DNA of 64,000 nucleotides. Source: an uncultured Prevotella sp. Lineage in GTDB: Bacteria; Bacteroidota; Bacteroidia; Bacteroidales; Bacteroidaceae. Position 1 is the first letter of the stretch; every line of letters begins with the position of its first letter. This document shows, piece by piece, positions 8,726-18,833 of this stretch. Below the pieces are notes generated by a model. That model was not told where the DNA came from. It worked only from the letters and a program-made list of their open reading frames with translations, and did not search any database. The stretch spans positions 1-64,000 of the forward strand of contig CAAGEG010000159.1 of the NCBI GenBank assembly GCA_900768785.1. Direction: 5' to 3'. Both the position numbers and the translations under genes were made by a program.

Positions 8726-8887
8726 TGTTTGGGCTAAACATGATGTCTGTTTGGCCCAAACTCAATAGCCGTTTGGGCTATATTTTTTAATGTATTTGTT
8801 TGCTTATTGAAAAGTGGCTCTTTCGGGGTCGTAAAGAGGCGTTTTAGACATGCTAAAGTGGCACTTGGCGATCGTCAAGTGCATAGT
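8726..8887 (+). repeat. A-type composite element, copy 1 (contains a 22-bp array)
   Basis: This element begins TGTTTGGGCTAAACA and contains GATGTCTGTT, CCAAACTC, AGCCGTTTGGGCTATATTTT and ATGTATTT. It then carries three units of a 22-bp array with AAAGTGGC cores and ends CGATCGTCAAGTGCATAGT. The reverse complement of 30714-30898 has the same blocks in the same order. GTTTGGGC...GCCCAAAC can form a hairpin, and TAGCC...GGCTA followed by a T-run looks like a terminator. Confidence 0.8.
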
Positions 8888-8950
8888 AGGGTTTGTTAAC
8901 AATCAATACTGAATTTGTAAACCGGGTAAATATAACAAGAAAGTGCAAAT

Positions 8951-9826
8951 TTATTTCATCTCTTCACGATATTCGCTTGGTTTACATCCCACTTTCATCT
9001 TGAACTTACTTGAGAAATAGTCGGGCGAATCAAAGTTTAAGCGATATGCTATTTCCTTGATGCTCATCTCTGTTGATGACAACAATTCCTTTGCGCGTTG
9101 CAGTTTAAGAGTCTGTTGATATAGAGCAGGCGATGTACCTGTGTATTCTTTGAACAGTTTTCTGAAGTTTGAGTAGCTTGAACCAAGTTCTGTAGCAATT
9201 TCTTGTACCGTAATTTTTGTTTCAACTCCGTCGCGTATAAGCATCTGCGCCTTGTTTATCATGTCAGAATAGCCGCTTTTGCGGTTCAATTCGATATTGC
9301 GCTCAAGAGAATACATGTGTCCGAGCAAATTGTTTACGATACCTGCCAATACTTGTTGATAGTATGCCGCCTCTTCTTTAGCCGTTTTGATAGCCGAATT
9401 ATACAAACTGATGATGTCGCTACTGAAGCCTACATGATAAATAGGCTTTTCAGGTGACAAGAATTTATAGCGCAATCTGTCGTCCATATTGCGACCTTTA
9501 TACCCTATCCAATAGCTTTTCCACACAGAACCTTCTATGGGATGATATGTATGCCACTCTCCCGGGAACAAAAGGAATATGTCTCCCGCCTTGATATGAA
9601 CGTTCTTGACATGGTCTGAAGAGAATATGCCTTCACCCTCTATGAGATAAAGCATCTGATACTCATCAAGAACACGTCCCTTATCCGCATCAAAGAAATA
9701 TCCGTCTCCGTGTCCTCTTGTCGGATAAGATTCTTCCGGAGCCACTTCATCATACCCCACAGTATTGACAACAAGCCCCCATTGGGCATCACGATCGTTT
9801 GCTACCAAATATTTACTGTCCTGCAT
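8951..9826 (-). CDS. AraC-family transcriptional regulator with N-terminal cupin domain
   Basis: The 291-residue protein has an N-terminal sensor half of the AraC-binding cupin type (AGDIFLLFPGEWHTYHPIEG near residue 80). The C-terminus is a double helix-turn-helix of about 100 residues (ITVQEIATELGSSYSNFRKL, then MSIKEIAYRLNFDSPDYFSS and FKMKVGCKPSEYR). Such regulators usually respond to a sugar or small metabolite. I chose the ATG at 9826; an in-frame TTG at 9850 would add eight residues. It lies 37 bases after the acetyltransferase gene and is likely cotranscribed with it. The pair is divergent from ptb-buk, so it might control that operon, but nothing in the sequence proves this. Confidence 0.9.
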   Translation of the reverse strand: MQDSKYLVANDRDAQWGLVVNTVGYDEVAPEESYPTRGHGDGYFFDADKGRVLDEYQMLYLIEGEGIFSSDHVKNVHIKAGDIFLLFPGEWHTYHPIEGSVWKSYWIGYKGRNMDDRLRYKFLSPEKPIYHVGFSSDIISLYNSAIKTAKEEAAYYQQVLAGIVNNLLGHMYSLERNIELNRKSGYSDMINKAQMLIRDGVETKITVQEIATELGSSYSNFRKLFKEYTGTSPALYQQTLKLQRAKELLSSTEMSIKEIAYRLNFDSPDYFSSKFKMKVGCKPSEYREEMK

Positions 9827-9863
9827 AGTACACTTTATTGTGGTTTTCAATTTGATTAAATAC

Positions 9864-10433
9864 TTACAATAGATATTGTAAATGTCTCATGGGATGACCG
9901 CCCCACGTGTTTTTACCAACAAAAACGAAGCCTTTTCTCAAATATAACCTCTCAGCTTTCGGATTGCCTTCATCAACAAGCAGTCCCACAGCCGGCAAGT
10001 TCATGTCTGCGGCTTTGTTTTTTGTAGCATCCAAAAGGCATGATGCAATTCCATGCCCTCTATATTGAGGGTCAACAGCAAGGCTGTCTATATAAAGTTC
10101 TCCTGCTTCTGTCTCGTCAGTCATATTAGAAAAATCGCGTCCGAAACGCTCTTTCATCATGTCAACAAAGGCTTTTCTCAACTCACGCAAACATGCTCCG
10201 TCATATGAAACGCATATTCCGAGCAGCGACTCAGCCTCATCAATAGCGACAAGAGTATTTTTATAACTATATTGAGAATGTTCGTCTTCCACAAGAGCCG
10301 TCATCGCAGTTTCAAACTCATATAATTCATGCCCTTCTCCCATAAAAAAACGACAGCAATCATAGTTCATAGCTTGCATGATAAGCTTAGCTATTCGGTT
10401 GGAATACTTGATGTCTGCCTGACAAATTTTCAT
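9864..10433 (-). CDS. GNAT-family N-acetyltransferase
   Basis: The 189-residue protein has the GNAT core: LYIDSLAVDPQYRGHGIASC near residue 123 contains the acetyl-CoA-binding R/Q-x-x-G-x-G/A signature (QYRGHGIA). It is followed by LLVDEGNPKAERLYLRKGF, which is the usual C-terminal motif. The acceptor substrate cannot be told; ribosomal proteins, amino acids and small amines are all known for the family. The start is the ATG at 10433 (MKICQADIKYSNRIAKLIMQ). The frame is open further upstream to 10481, but that stretch covers the promoter. Confidence 0.88.
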   Translation of the reverse strand: MKICQADIKYSNRIAKLIMQAMNYDCCRFFMGEGHELYEFETAMTALVEDEHSQYSYKNTLVAIDEAESLLGICVSYDGACLRELRKAFVDMMKERFGRDFSNMTDETEAGELYIDSLAVDPQYRGHGIASCLLDATKNKAADMNLPAVGLLVDEGNPKAERLYLRKGFVFVGKNTWGGHPMRHLQYLL

Positions 10434-10450
10434 GGTTTTGATTGTTTTCT

Positions 10451-10482
10451 GCAAAAATAGGAAAAATAAGACAAATTTCAAA
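10451..10482 (-). promoter_or_regulatory. Promoter of the acetyltransferase-AraC pair
   Basis: On the minus strand TTTG (10482-10479), 19 bases and TATTTTTGC (10459-10451) give a consensus promoter about 17 bases upstream of the ATG at 10433. Confidence 0.65.
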
Positions 10483-10600
10483 ATCTACAATCAAAAATGA
10501 GAATTTGCCTGACTCTGTAATAATCAATCATGAAATTATAAAAACACATGTTGCATGTTTGTTATTTCTAATGTCTGTTTTATTAATTTATTTATCCTTT

Positions 10601-10636
10601 TGACATTGGAATGTCATGGAATATACTTATTTTTGC
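10601..10636 (+). promoter_or_regulatory. Promoter of ptb-buk with an overlapping perfect palindrome
   Basis: TTG at 10606-10608, a 19-base spacer and TATTTTTGC at 10628-10636 form the promoter. TGACATTGGAATGTCA at 10601-10616 is a perfect inverted repeat (7-base arms, 2-base centre) lying across the -33 element, the place where a repressor or activator dimer would act. The leader is about 28 bases. Confidence 0.6.
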
Positions 10637-10670
10637 AGATGACGAAGAATGAAACGAGGTAATAAAAAAC

Positions 10671-11582
10671 ATGAAAAACATAAAGAACTTTGATGATTTG
10701 CTCGAACATCTACGCAACGCCCGACAACGAAAGAATGTTGCCGTAGCGTGCCCTGCTGATTCTCATACCCATTATGTGGTGAAAAGAGCTCTTGACGAAG
10801 GCATTGCCGACTTCATTCTCGTCTATGGAGCTCCTGAAACAACAGAATTTGAGAACATAAGAAAGACTTACGGCAGTCATGTAAACGCAATATACATGTC
10901 GGAACCTGATGATGCCGCCCGTAAAGCGGTAGAGATTGTGCGAAACGGAGAGGCTGATGTGCTGATGAAAGGCACCATAAACACAGACAATTTGTTAAGA
11001 GCCGTTCTTGACAAAAACAAAGGATTGTTATTGCCCGGACACGTTTTGAGTCATGTAACCCTTGCTTACATACCGACATATAACAAGATGATTACATTTT
11101 CCGACGCAGCTGTGGTGCCCCGCCCTACTCTTGAACAGTTTGAAGCAATTATCGGATATGCTTCAGCTGTATGTAAAGACATAGGAACTGCCTGTCCCAA
11201 AGTGGCTCTCATACATTGTACCGAGAAGACAAGCGACAAATTCGCCCACACAATAAGCTATGCCGAGATTAAGCGGAAGGCTGCCGAAGGTGCCTATGGC
11301 AACATTTTTATAGACGGACCTATGGATGTAAAGACCGCCTGCGACAGCGAAAGCGGCAACATAAAAGGTATGTCTTCACCGGTGATTGGTAATGCCGATG
11401 CGCTAATCTTCCCAAATATAGAGTCAGGCAACGTGTTTTACAAGACTATCACCCAGTTTGCAGGAGCCACAACAGCAGGTATGCTGTGCGGAACAACCCA
11501 TCCTGTAGTAGTTGCTTCACGCGCCGACTCTTGCGAATCAAAGTTTTACAGCCTTGCTTTAGGTGTTATTAAAAACAACTGA
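10671..11582 (+). CDS. ptb: Phosphate butyryltransferase / phosphate acyltransferase
   Basis: Ptb exchanges CoA for phosphate on butyryl-CoA or branched-chain acyl-CoA, making the acyl phosphate used by butyrate kinase. The 303-residue protein belongs to the phosphate acetyl/butyryltransferase family. Seen are ADVLMKGTINTDNLLRAVLD near residue 94, LSHVTLAYIPTYNKMITFSD near 125, and IFPNIESGNVFYKTITQFAG near residue 248. Substrate choice between acetyl and butyryl is inferred from the size and from the buk gene starting two bases after the stop. It has its own promoter with a palindrome. Confidence 0.9.
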   Translation: MKNIKNFDDLLEHLRNARQRKNVAVACPADSHTHYVVKRALDEGIADFILVYGAPETTEFENIRKTYGSHVNAIYMSEPDDAARKAVEIVRNGEADVLMKGTINTDNLLRAVLDKNKGLLLPGHVLSHVTLAYIPTYNKMITFSDAAVVPRPTLEQFEAIIGYASAVCKDIGTACPKVALIHCTEKTSDKFAHTISYAEIKRKAAEGAYGNIFIDGPMDVKTACDSESGNIKGMSSPVIGNADALIFPNIESGNVFYKTITQFAGATTAGMLCGTTHPVVVASRADSCESKFYSLALGVIKNN

Positions 11583-11584
11583 CC

Positions 11585-12643
11585 ATGCGTATATTTGTTA
11601 TAAATCCTGGTTCCACATCAACAAAAATTGCCGTTTACGACGGCACAAAACCTGTATGGATGACCGGAGCCCACCACCCTATAAAAGAAATAAGCTCATT
11701 CAAGCATGTGTTTGAGCAATATGACTATCGCAAAGACTTTATTATGAAACGTCTTAAAGAGGCGAATATAGAGATGAACTTTGATGCCGTGATTGGTCGC
11801 GGAGGTCTTCTCAAACCCCTTTGTGGCGGTGTATATATAGTAAACGAAAAGATGAAAGAAGACCTTATACATGCCCAAATGGAACATGTATGCAATTTGG
11901 GTGGTCTTTTAGCGCTTGACATAGCTCGCCAATGTGGTTGTAAGGCTTACACCGCAGACCCTGTTGTTGTTGATGAACTGCAACCGGAGGCACGATTTAC
12001 AGGAATTCCGGGCATTAAACGCAAGTCTGTGTTCCATGCACTTAATAGTAAGGCTGTGTCACGTCGCTATGCAAACTCCATAGGAAAGAAATATGAAGAG
12101 CTAAGACTGATAGTTGCTCATCTTGGAGGAGGCATATCAATAGGCGCACATCGCTATGGGAAAGTCATAGATGTGAACAACGCTCTTGACGGAGAAGGGC
12201 CGTTCTCAACCGAACGTGCAGGAACTGTTCCGGCAGGACAATTGATAGACTTGTGCTTCTCAGGCATATACGACCGCAAACAAATAATGAAAATGATACA
12301 TGGTGGAGGCGGACTGATGGCATATTTGGGCACTAACGACATGATAACCATATCACGAGAGGCGGAAGAAGGCAACGAACCATACAAGAGTGTGCTTGAT
12401 GCCATGCTCTATACTGTGGCAAAACAGACCGGAGCTATGTATGTTGCCCTTGACGGAAAGGTAGATGCAATAATCTTAACCGGTGGTATAGCCTATAGCG
12501 ACTATTGTGTCGATGTGCTCAGAAAGCGAATTGATTATCTCGCGCCCGTAGTATTGATGCCCGGAGAAGACGAGCTCGGAGCCCTTGCATACAACGCTTA
12601 TGGAGTGCTTACTGGTAAATTGTCTCTATTAGAATATAAATAA
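11585..12643 (+). CDS. buk: Butyrate kinase (or branched-chain fatty-acid kinase)
   Basis: Buk transfers phosphate from the acyl phosphate to ADP, giving ATP and a free short-chain acid. The 352-residue protein is of the ASKHA fold. It shows the N-terminal FVINPGSTSTKIAVYDG phosphate loop, then VIGRGGLLKPLCGGVY, then LIVAHLGGGISIGAHRYGKV near residue 177. The adenosine motif IILTGGIAYSD is near residue 298. Together with ptb two bases upstream it forms a complete acyl-CoA to acid module. Whether the natural substrate is butyrate, isobutyrate or isovalerate is open. Confidence 0.92.
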   Translation: MRIFVINPGSTSTKIAVYDGTKPVWMTGAHHPIKEISSFKHVFEQYDYRKDFIMKRLKEANIEMNFDAVIGRGGLLKPLCGGVYIVNEKMKEDLIHAQMEHVCNLGGLLALDIARQCGCKAYTADPVVVDELQPEARFTGIPGIKRKSVFHALNSKAVSRRYANSIGKKYEELRLIVAHLGGGISIGAHRYGKVIDVNNALDGEGPFSTERAGTVPAGQLIDLCFSGIYDRKQIMKMIHGGGGLMAYLGTNDMITISREAEEGNEPYKSVLDAMLYTVAKQTGAMYVALDGKVDAIILTGGIAYSDYCVDVLRKRIDYLAPVVLMPGEDELGALAYNAYGVLTGKLSLLEYK

Positions 12644-12670
12644 AATAATGATTATATAGAAAATTGAAAA

Positions 12671-14179
12671 ATGAAAACAAAAAGATTGTTGTTAATGGTG
12701 ATGATAGTCATAGCGCTATCATCGGCTTTAGGTACATCAAAAGGTTATGCCGAAGGAATAAAAAGACCAAAATTAGTAGTTGGAATCATCGTTGACCAGA
12801 TGCGTTGGGACTATCTTTACAGATATTACGACCTATATGGTAACGATGGATTCAAGAGAATGATGTGCGAAGGTTTCAATTGCGAAAATACCATGATAAA
12901 CTATTTGCCGTCTTATACAGCTGTCGGGCATACGTCGGTATATACAGGAACAGTACCGGCTGTACATGGGATAGTTGGAAACACTTTGTTTTTTGATGGC
13001 AAGGCCACATATTGCTGTGCCGACAGCACAGTAAATAGCGTTGGAACAAACAGCAAAGCTGGACAAATGTCGCCACACAACTTGCTCTCAACAACCATTG
13101 GCGATGAACTGAAAATAGCTACCGACTTCAAGTCAAAAGTGATTGGAGTGGCACTAAAAGACCGTGCTGCTATACTTCCCGCCGGTCATACCGCCGATGG
13201 AGCATATTGGATAGACTTTAAAAAGGGATGTTTTGTGACGAGCACACACTACATGAAAGAGTTACCACAATGGGTTACAGACTTCAATAAAGCAATTGGA
13301 AAGACATCTAAAAATGAAATACAGATGACCTCTTTGGGCAACAAACTGACCGAAGAGTTTGCAAAGGCAGCCGTAACAGGAGAGAATTTGGGTCTTAACA
13401 GCCAAACAGACATGCTTACAATAAGCTTCTCATGCACGGATATGGTTGGTCATGCCTATGGCACTCACAGCCAAAAGACTCAAGATGTTTATCTTGACGT
13501 TGATGCACGCCTTGCCGACTTGTTCGCTTTCCTTGACAACAGGATAGGCAAAGACGAATATCTTGTATTCTTAGCAGCCGATCATGGAGCTGCAAACAAC
13601 ATTCTTATGATGCGCGAACATGGATATCATGTGGACGGCTTTTTCTCTTCCCAAGTAGAAAATGCTCTTGACTCTTATCTTAAAGAAACCTTCCATACTG
13701 ACAGCAAACTGTTTAGCCGCTTCGGAAACGATTATGTATTTCTTGATTACAAGGCTGTAAAAAGCAGCGGCATAGACGTTAGAACCTTAAAAAAGACAAT
13801 TATCAAATGGCTTGAAAGCAATCCGTTGTTTTCTTATGCAGTTGATATGGATGAAGTTAATGATGCTGTATTGCCTGATGTAATAAAGGAAAAAATGATT
13901 AATGGTCATTACAGACAGCGTTGTGGCGATATACGTTTCGTATTAAGGCCCGGATGCTACGAAATATATGGTAAAGAGATTGACGGAGGCACCACACACG
14001 GATCATGGAATCCATACGATGCCCACATACCATTTATAATCATGGGTTGGAACACAAAGCCCGGAGTTACCAACAAACAAACTTATATAACGGATATTGC
14101 GCCTACGATATGTGCAAAATTGCACATCCAAATGCCCAACGGCTGTATAGGCACAGCAGTAGAAGATGCTCTAAAATGA
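12671..14179 (+). CDS. PafA-type periplasmic alkaline phosphatase
   Basis: The 502-residue protein has a signal peptide (residues about 1-28, hydrophobic core LLLMVMIVIALSSALG). It then has the alkaline phosphatase fold: VGIIVDQMRWDYLYRY supplies a metal-binding Asp, and PSYTAVGHTSVYTGTVPAVH near residue 80 carries the Thr nucleophile seen in PafA-type enzymes. LAADHGAAN near residue 300 and THGSWNPYDAHIPFIIMGW near residue 447 supply further metal ligands. It probably releases phosphate from organic monoesters in the periplasm. It lies 27 bases after buk and may be read through from that promoter, although the function is unrelated. Confidence 0.88.
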   Translation: MKTKRLLLMVMIVIALSSALGTSKGYAEGIKRPKLVVGIIVDQMRWDYLYRYYDLYGNDGFKRMMCEGFNCENTMINYLPSYTAVGHTSVYTGTVPAVHGIVGNTLFFDGKATYCCADSTVNSVGTNSKAGQMSPHNLLSTTIGDELKIATDFKSKVIGVALKDRAAILPAGHTADGAYWIDFKKGCFVTSTHYMKELPQWVTDFNKAIGKTSKNEIQMTSLGNKLTEEFAKAAVTGENLGLNSQTDMLTISFSCTDMVGHAYGTHSQKTQDVYLDVDARLADLFAFLDNRIGKDEYLVFLAADHGAANNILMMREHGYHVDGFFSSQVENALDSYLKETFHTDSKLFSRFGNDYVFLDYKAVKSSGIDVRTLKKTIIKWLESNPLFSYAVDMDEVNDAVLPDVIKEKMINGHYRQRCGDIRFVLRPGCYEIYGKEIDGGTTHGSWNPYDAHIPFIIMGWNTKPGVTNKQTYITDIAPTICAKLHIQMPNGCIGTAVEDALK

Positions 14180-14275
14180 CAAAAGGCAAAGAAAGAAAAA
14201 AGAATACATCAAAAAGAATTTGTCAACAACAGATTTTGTATCTTGAATATTAAGATTGAAAAGGTCTAAAAAATC

Positions 14276-14314
14276 ATCCGCCGTTTGAAAATACATCAAA
14301 CGGCGGATTTATTA
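14276..14314. terminator. Bidirectional terminator between the phosphatase gene and nadB
   Basis: Perfect 13-base arms ATCCGCCGTTTGA (14276-14288) and TCAAACGGCGGAT (14296-14308) enclose a 7-base loop. T-rich bases follow on the plus strand. On the minus strand the 3' flank reads GATTTTTTAG, so it may serve both convergent genes. Confidence 0.85.
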
Positions 14315-14343
14315 TTGTCATAAGTGTATCTTATTGTTTAAAA

Positions 14344-15933
14344 TCACTGTTTGTCATAAGCATGATGAGGATAGTCAATCGTATAATGAAGACCTCTACA
14401 CTCCTTACGCTCTATTGCTTGGCGTGTTATTAAGTAGCCTACATTAATCATATTGCGAAGCTCACAAATATCACGACTTGCCTTTACTCGCTTGAAAAGA
14501 GCTTCCGTCTCTTCGTATAACAAGTCCAAACGGTCCCATGCACGCTTCAATCGTAAGTCACTTCTAACTATTCCGACATAATTACTCATAGTCTGACCTA
14601 CCTCTTTCACACTCTGAGTTATAAGAACTTTTTCTTCGTTGGTCATTGTTCCCTCATCATTCCATTCGGGAATATCATCATTAAACGAATAATTATCAAT
14701 ACATTCAAGACTATGTTTTGCGGCAGCATCAGCATAAACGACAGCCTCAATAAGCGAGTTGCTTGCTAAACGGTTGCCACCATGCAATCCCGTACAAGAA
14801 CATTCTCCTATAGCATATAAGCGATGAATGCTTGACTCTCCATTAAGATCAACCTTAATACCACCACACATATAATGAGCAGCAGGGCGTACAGGTATGT
14901 AGTCTTTCGTTATGTCTATGCCTATTGACAAGCATTTCTGATAAATATTAGGGAAATGACGCTTCGTTTCTTCTGCATCTTTATGAGTAACATCAAGACA
15001 CACATGGTCTATACCATGTATTTTCATCTCCTTATCAATAGCTCTTGCAACAATATCACGTGGTGCGAGTGACAATCGTTCATCATATTTCTCCATAAAA
15101 GACTTTCCGTTAGGCAATCGGAGAATACCTCCATAACCTCTCATAGCCTCTGTTATGAGGAAAGCAGGATGTGTTTCGCCGGGATGATACAGAGCTGTAG
15201 GATGGAATTGCACAAACTCCATGTCTTGAACAGTACCTTTGGCACGATAAACCATAGCCTCTCCATCTCCGGTAGATATGATTGGATTAGTTGTCGATTG
15301 GTAAACAGCACCGCAACCGCCCGTACACATAAGTGTGACCTTGCTCAAATAAGTATCAACCTTTTGTGTTTCCGGATTGAGAACATAAGCTCCGAAACAC
15401 TCAATATCAGGAGTGCGCCTCGTAACCTCTATTCCCAGATGGTGTTGTGTGATAATCTCTACCGCAAAGTGGTTCTCCTTAACGTCTATATTAGGAGTAT
15501 TCTTAACGGCTTCCATTAATCCTCGTTGTATTTCTGCACCTGTATCATCGGCATGATGCAATATACGAAATTCAGAATGGCCTCCTTCTCTATGCAAATC
15601 GAAGTCGCCATTAGATTGTTTATCAAAGTTCACGCCCCATTTTACCAATTCCGCAATCTGAGCCGGTGCATTTCTCACCACTTGTTCCACAGCTTGACGG
15701 TCACTAATATAGTCACCGGCAATCATTGTGTCTTCTATGTGTTTCTCGAAATTATCAACTTTCATGTTTGTTACAGAGGCAATTCCACCTTGTGCAAAAG
15801 CAGTATTGGCTTCGTCAAGCGTATTTTTGCAAATAATACATATATTACCTTTTTGGGCTCTTGCAATTTTTAAAGCATAGCTCATGCCTGCCACTCCTGC
15901 ACCAATAATCAGAAAGTCATACTTAAAAACCAT
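14344..15933 (-). CDS. nadB: L-aspartate oxidase NadB
   Basis: NadB oxidises L-aspartate to iminoaspartate using FAD, the first step of NAD synthesis from aspartate. The 529-residue protein starts with a dinucleotide-binding motif, DFLIIGAGVAGMSYALKIA. It continues with ANTAFAQGGIASV near residue 44 and REGGHSEFRILHHADDTGAE near residue 115. ECSCTGLHGGNRLASNSLIE near residue 373 is the usual flavin-contact region. A fumarate reductase-like C-terminal helical domain follows. No nadA or nadC is in the window. The gene stands alone, converging on the phosphatase gene. Confidence 0.93.
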   Translation of the reverse strand: MVFKYDFLIIGAGVAGMSYALKIARAQKGNICIICKNTLDEANTAFAQGGIASVTNMKVDNFEKHIEDTMIAGDYISDRQAVEQVVRNAPAQIAELVKWGVNFDKQSNGDFDLHREGGHSEFRILHHADDTGAEIQRGLMEAVKNTPNIDVKENHFAVEIITQHHLGIEVTRRTPDIECFGAYVLNPETQKVDTYLSKVTLMCTGGCGAVYQSTTNPIISTGDGEAMVYRAKGTVQDMEFVQFHPTALYHPGETHPAFLITEAMRGYGGILRLPNGKSFMEKYDERLSLAPRDIVARAIDKEMKIHGIDHVCLDVTHKDAEETKRHFPNIYQKCLSIGIDITKDYIPVRPAAHYMCGGIKVDLNGESSIHRLYAIGECSCTGLHGGNRLASNSLIEAVVYADAAAKHSLECIDNYSFNDDIPEWNDEGTMTNEEKVLITQSVKEVGQTMSNYVGIVRSDLRLKRAWDRLDLLYEETEALFKRVKASRDICELRNMINVGYLITRQAIERKECRGLHYTIDYPHHAYDKQ

Positions 15934-15951
15934 AAGATAAAACCTTTATAT

Positions 15952-16004
15952 ATAATATTTAAAAAGTTAAGGAGTTGTCTTTAATCTGACTATCCTTAAC
16001 TTTT
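15952..16004 (-). terminator. Terminator of the rimP-nusA-infB operon
   Basis: On the minus strand arms AAAAGTTAAGGA (16004-15993) and TCCTTAACTTTT (15973-15962) form a 12-base stem followed by a T/A-rich tail, 28 bases after infB. Confidence 0.8.
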
Positions 16005-16031
16005 CTATTTTTTAACTCCCGTTTCGGAGTA

Positions 16032-18833
16032 TCACAATTTTTGTTTTACTTCAACCTCCATAAAGGTTTCAATAATGTCACCAACCTGTATATCATTAAA
16101 GTTTACAAGACTGATACCACATTCAAAGTTTACACCAACCTCCTTAACATCATCTTTATAACGTTTAAGAGCATTAATTTCTCCTGTATGTATCACTATT
16201 CCGTCACGCACAAGACGAGCTTTGTCAGAGCGGTGAGCCTTACCTTCTACAACATAGGCACCTGCAACGGTTCCCACCTTTGATATTTTGTAAACCTCAC
16301 GAACTTCAACCTGTCCTGTAACAACTTCTTTGGTAACTTTATCAAGCATACCTTCCATTGCCGATTTAACATCTTCTATAGCATCATAGATTACTGAATA
16401 GGTATTAATCTCAACTCCGGCTTGGTCAGCTTGCTTGCGTGCCGCAGAAGAAGGGCGTACTTGGAAACCTACAATAATAGCATCTGAAGCATCGGCAAGT
16501 GTAACATCACTCTCTGAAATCTGTCCAACTGCCTTATAGATAACGTCGACTTTTATCTTCTCGGTAGAGAGTTTTATGAACGAATCACTCAACGCCTCAA
16601 TACTTCCATCGGTATCTCCCTTTACAATAATATTGAGTTCCTTGAATGAACCAAGAGCAATACGATGACTAATATCACTAAGAGTAAGACGTTTCTGCGT
16701 TCTCAATCCTTGTTCACGTTGTAGTTGCAAACGTTTGTTGGCTATTTCACGAGCCTCTTGCTCTGTTTCAAGCACATGGAATGAGTCTCCTGCTGTTGGC
16801 GCTCCATTAAGACCAAGAATGATAGCAGGTTCTGCCGGCGTTGCTTTTTCAATTCTTTGGTTACGTTCATTAAACATAGCCTTTATACGACCGTAACTTG
16901 TACCCGCAATAACATTATCTCCAATACGCAAAGTACCATTGCTGACGAGAACTGTTGACACATATCCTCTACCTTTGTCTAATGAAGATTCTATGATACT
17001 ACCTGTTGCTCTACGGTTGGGGTTGGCTTTTAGGTCAAGCATTTCAGCTTCCAGCAACACCTTTTCAAGCAATTCGTCAACACCAATACCTTTCTTTGCA
17101 CTTATCTCTTGGCATTGATACTTGCCGCCCCAATCCTCTACAAGCAGGTTCATATTGGCAAGATCTTCCTTTATCTTATCGGGATTTGCTCCCGGTTTGT
17201 CTATTTTGTTAATGGCAAATACCATTGGAACATTAGCAGCTTGTGCATGGGCGATAGCTTCTCGTGTGGTTGGCATCACGCTATCGTCTGCTGCAATAAT
17301 AATAATGGCGATGTCTGTAACTTGTGCACCACGTGCGCGCATAGCAGTAAAAGCCTCATGTCCCGGTGTATCAAGGAATGTTATTTGTCTTCCATCGTTT
17401 AATGTCACATTATATGCACCAATATGCTGTGTTATTCCACCTGCTTCACCTGCAATAACATTTGTGTTACGTATATGGTCAAGCAAAGATGTCTTACCAT
17501 GATCGACATGTCCCATTACAGTAACAATAGGTGCGCGTGGCAAGAGATCGTTTTCGTCATCCTCTTCTTCTGTTATCGCTTCTGAAACTTCTGCACTTAC
17601 ATACTCTGTCTTAAAGCCGAATTCGTCTGCAACGAGGTTTATAGTTTCCGCATCAAGGCGTTGATTGATAGAAACCATAATACCTACACTCATACATGTA
17701 CCTATAACTTGGTTGACAGATACATTCATCATATTCGCCAACTCGCTTACTGTAACATACTCCGTAAGTTTAAGCGTCTTGCTTTCTGCTTTTTCTTCAG
17801 CACGTTGCTCTTTTAGCAATTCTTGTGCAGCCTCTCTCTTCTCCTTACGATATTTAGCACCTTTCTTGTTCTGACCTTTACTTGTAAGCCTTGCAAGAGT
17901 TTCTTTAACTTGACGTGCTACATCTTCCTCATTAACTTCAAGAGGTTTATGGTTGCGTTTACGATTCTTCTTTTTAGAATTGCCTTTATCTGTGTTTTCA
18001 GAAACATTATTCTGTTTAACAGCTTGGTCTATGTTGACCCGCTCTTTGGTTATACGCGAACGTTTTTTCTTTCCTTCAGGACGGGCCTGAGCAGCTTTCT
18101 CTTCACGCTCTTTGCGCCTTTCTTCCTTAGATTTCTTTTTCGGACGTGTACTTTGATTGATAGAATCAAGATCTATCTTACCTAATACATTAACCTTTGG
18201 AGTTAAATTTACTTCACTTTTCAGCGTAAACAAACTTTTTGTTTTGTCTTCTTTATCATTGTTATTTACGCTTTTAGGTTCTGTATTGGCAAAAGATTCT
18301 TTCTTCTTTTCAACAACATCATTGTTAGAGTCAATGTTTTTTACAGGTTTCGGCGTTTCTTTAACAACAGGTTTCGGCACTACAACAGGCTTTACTTCCT
18401 CTACCGTTACTTTATCAGGTTTGGGTTCCGTTGCTTTCTTTTCGGGTGCTTCAACCTTTTCCACCTTTATATTATTTGTCTTATTGTCTTTTTTAGGCAC
18501 AGGCTTCTTGCCTATGCTATCAAGATCTATCTTGCCAAGCGGTTTGAACACTTGTTTAGCTGTGTCGTCTGTTTTCTTTTCAACATGTTGTTCTTTAGTT
18601 TCCTGTGGACGAGTTTTTTCCTTAGGATGCTTTGCCAACAATTTTTCAGCTTGAGTTCTAACCTCTTTATCTGACCTAAATGCATCAACAAGGGCTTTAT
18701 ACTGCTCTTCATTGAGTTTGAAACTAAGGTCGTGTCCGACCTCACCAAGGTCCGGTCTCTTTTTAAGGAACTCAACGGCAGTTTGATGTCCTATGTTTAA
18801 TTCTCTAATTGCTTTATTTATTCTTATACCCAT
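16032..18833 (-). CDS. infB: Translation initiation factor IF-2
   Basis: IF-2 is the GTPase that places initiator tRNA on the ribosome and drives subunit joining. The 933-residue protein has an N-terminal IF2N-like segment ([20 protein letters not shown]), then about 300 residues of low-complexity charged linker rich in Lys, Glu and Pro. A second IF2N motif lies near 360. The G domain shows [16 protein letters not shown] near residue 438, [20 protein letters not shown] and [13 protein letters not shown]. The C-terminal domains that bind fMet-tRNA follow. The gene is last in rimP-nusA-infB; the gap to nusA is 140 bases. Confidence 0.97.
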   Translation of the reverse strand: MGIRINKAIRELNIGHQTAVEFLKKRPDLGEVGHDLSFKLNEEQYKALVDAFRSDKEVRTQAEKLLAKHPKEKTRPQETKEQHVEKKTDDTAKQVFKPLGKIDLDSIGKKPVPKKDNKTNNIKVEKVEAPEKKATEPKPDKVTVEEVKPVVVPKPVVKETPKPVKNIDSNNDVVEKKKESFANTEPKSVNNNDKEDKTKSLFTLKSEVNLTPKVNVLGKIDLDSINQSTRPKKKSKEERRKEREEKAAQARPEGKKKRSRITKERVNIDQAVKQNNVSENTDKGNSKKKNRKRNHKPLEVNEEDVARQVKETLARLTSKGQNKKGAKYRKEKREAAQELLKEQRAEEKAESKTLKLTEYVTVSELANMMNVSVNQVIGTCMSVGIMVSINQRLDAETINLVADEFGFKTEYVSAEVSEAITEEEDDENDLLPRAPIVTVMGHVDHGKTSLLDHIRNTNVIAGEAGGITQHIGAYNVTLNDGRQITFLDTPGHEAFTAMRARGAQVTDIAIIIIAADDSVMPTTREAIAHAQAANVPMVFAINKIDKPGANPDKIKEDLANMNLLVEDWGGKYQCQEISAKKGIGVDELLEKVLLEAEMLDLKANPNRRATGSIIESSLDKGRGYVSTVLVSNGTLRIGDNVIAGTSYGRIKAMFNERNQRIEKATPAEPAIILGLNGAPTAGDSFHVLETEQEAREIANKRLQLQREQGLRTQKRLTLSDISHRIALGSFKELNIIVKGDTDGSIEALSDSFIKLSTEKIKVDVIYKAVGQISESDVTLADASDAIIVGFQVRPSSAARKQADQAGVEINTYSVIYDAIEDVKSAMEGMLDKVTKEVVTGQVEVREVYKISKVGTVAGAYVVEGKAHRSDKARLVRDGIVIHTGEINALKRYKDDVKEVGVNFECGISLVNFNDIQVGDIIETFMEVEVKQKL

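Larger units (their letters stand above)
7808..8950. other. 1.1-kb gene-free block with at least five repeat types
   Basis: No convincing gene is present between nhaD and the AraC gene. Short open frames in both strands have no recognisable homology and run across repeats. In order the block holds the nhaD terminator, a C-type element (8005-8135), a B-type element (8164-8320), and a 22-bp-period array (8355-8468). These are followed by a tandem pair of inverted-repeat-bounded units (8482-8583 and 8621-8715) and an A-type composite element (8726-8887). Most of them have a relative elsewhere in this window, so the block looks like a collecting place for intergenic repeats. Confidence 0.7.

Noticed and set aside
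10671..12643. Phosphotransacetylase-acetate kinase (pta-ackA) instead of ptb-buk
   Set aside because: The kinase is 352 residues with the butyrate-kinase-like GRGGLLKPL segment, and the transferase lacks the size of Pta; butyrate type fits better.
18157..18654. Open frame of 165 codons opposite infB
   Set aside because: It mirrors the low-complexity Lys/Glu linker of IF-2 and consists of repetitive Ser/Phe/Leu; no independent evidence.
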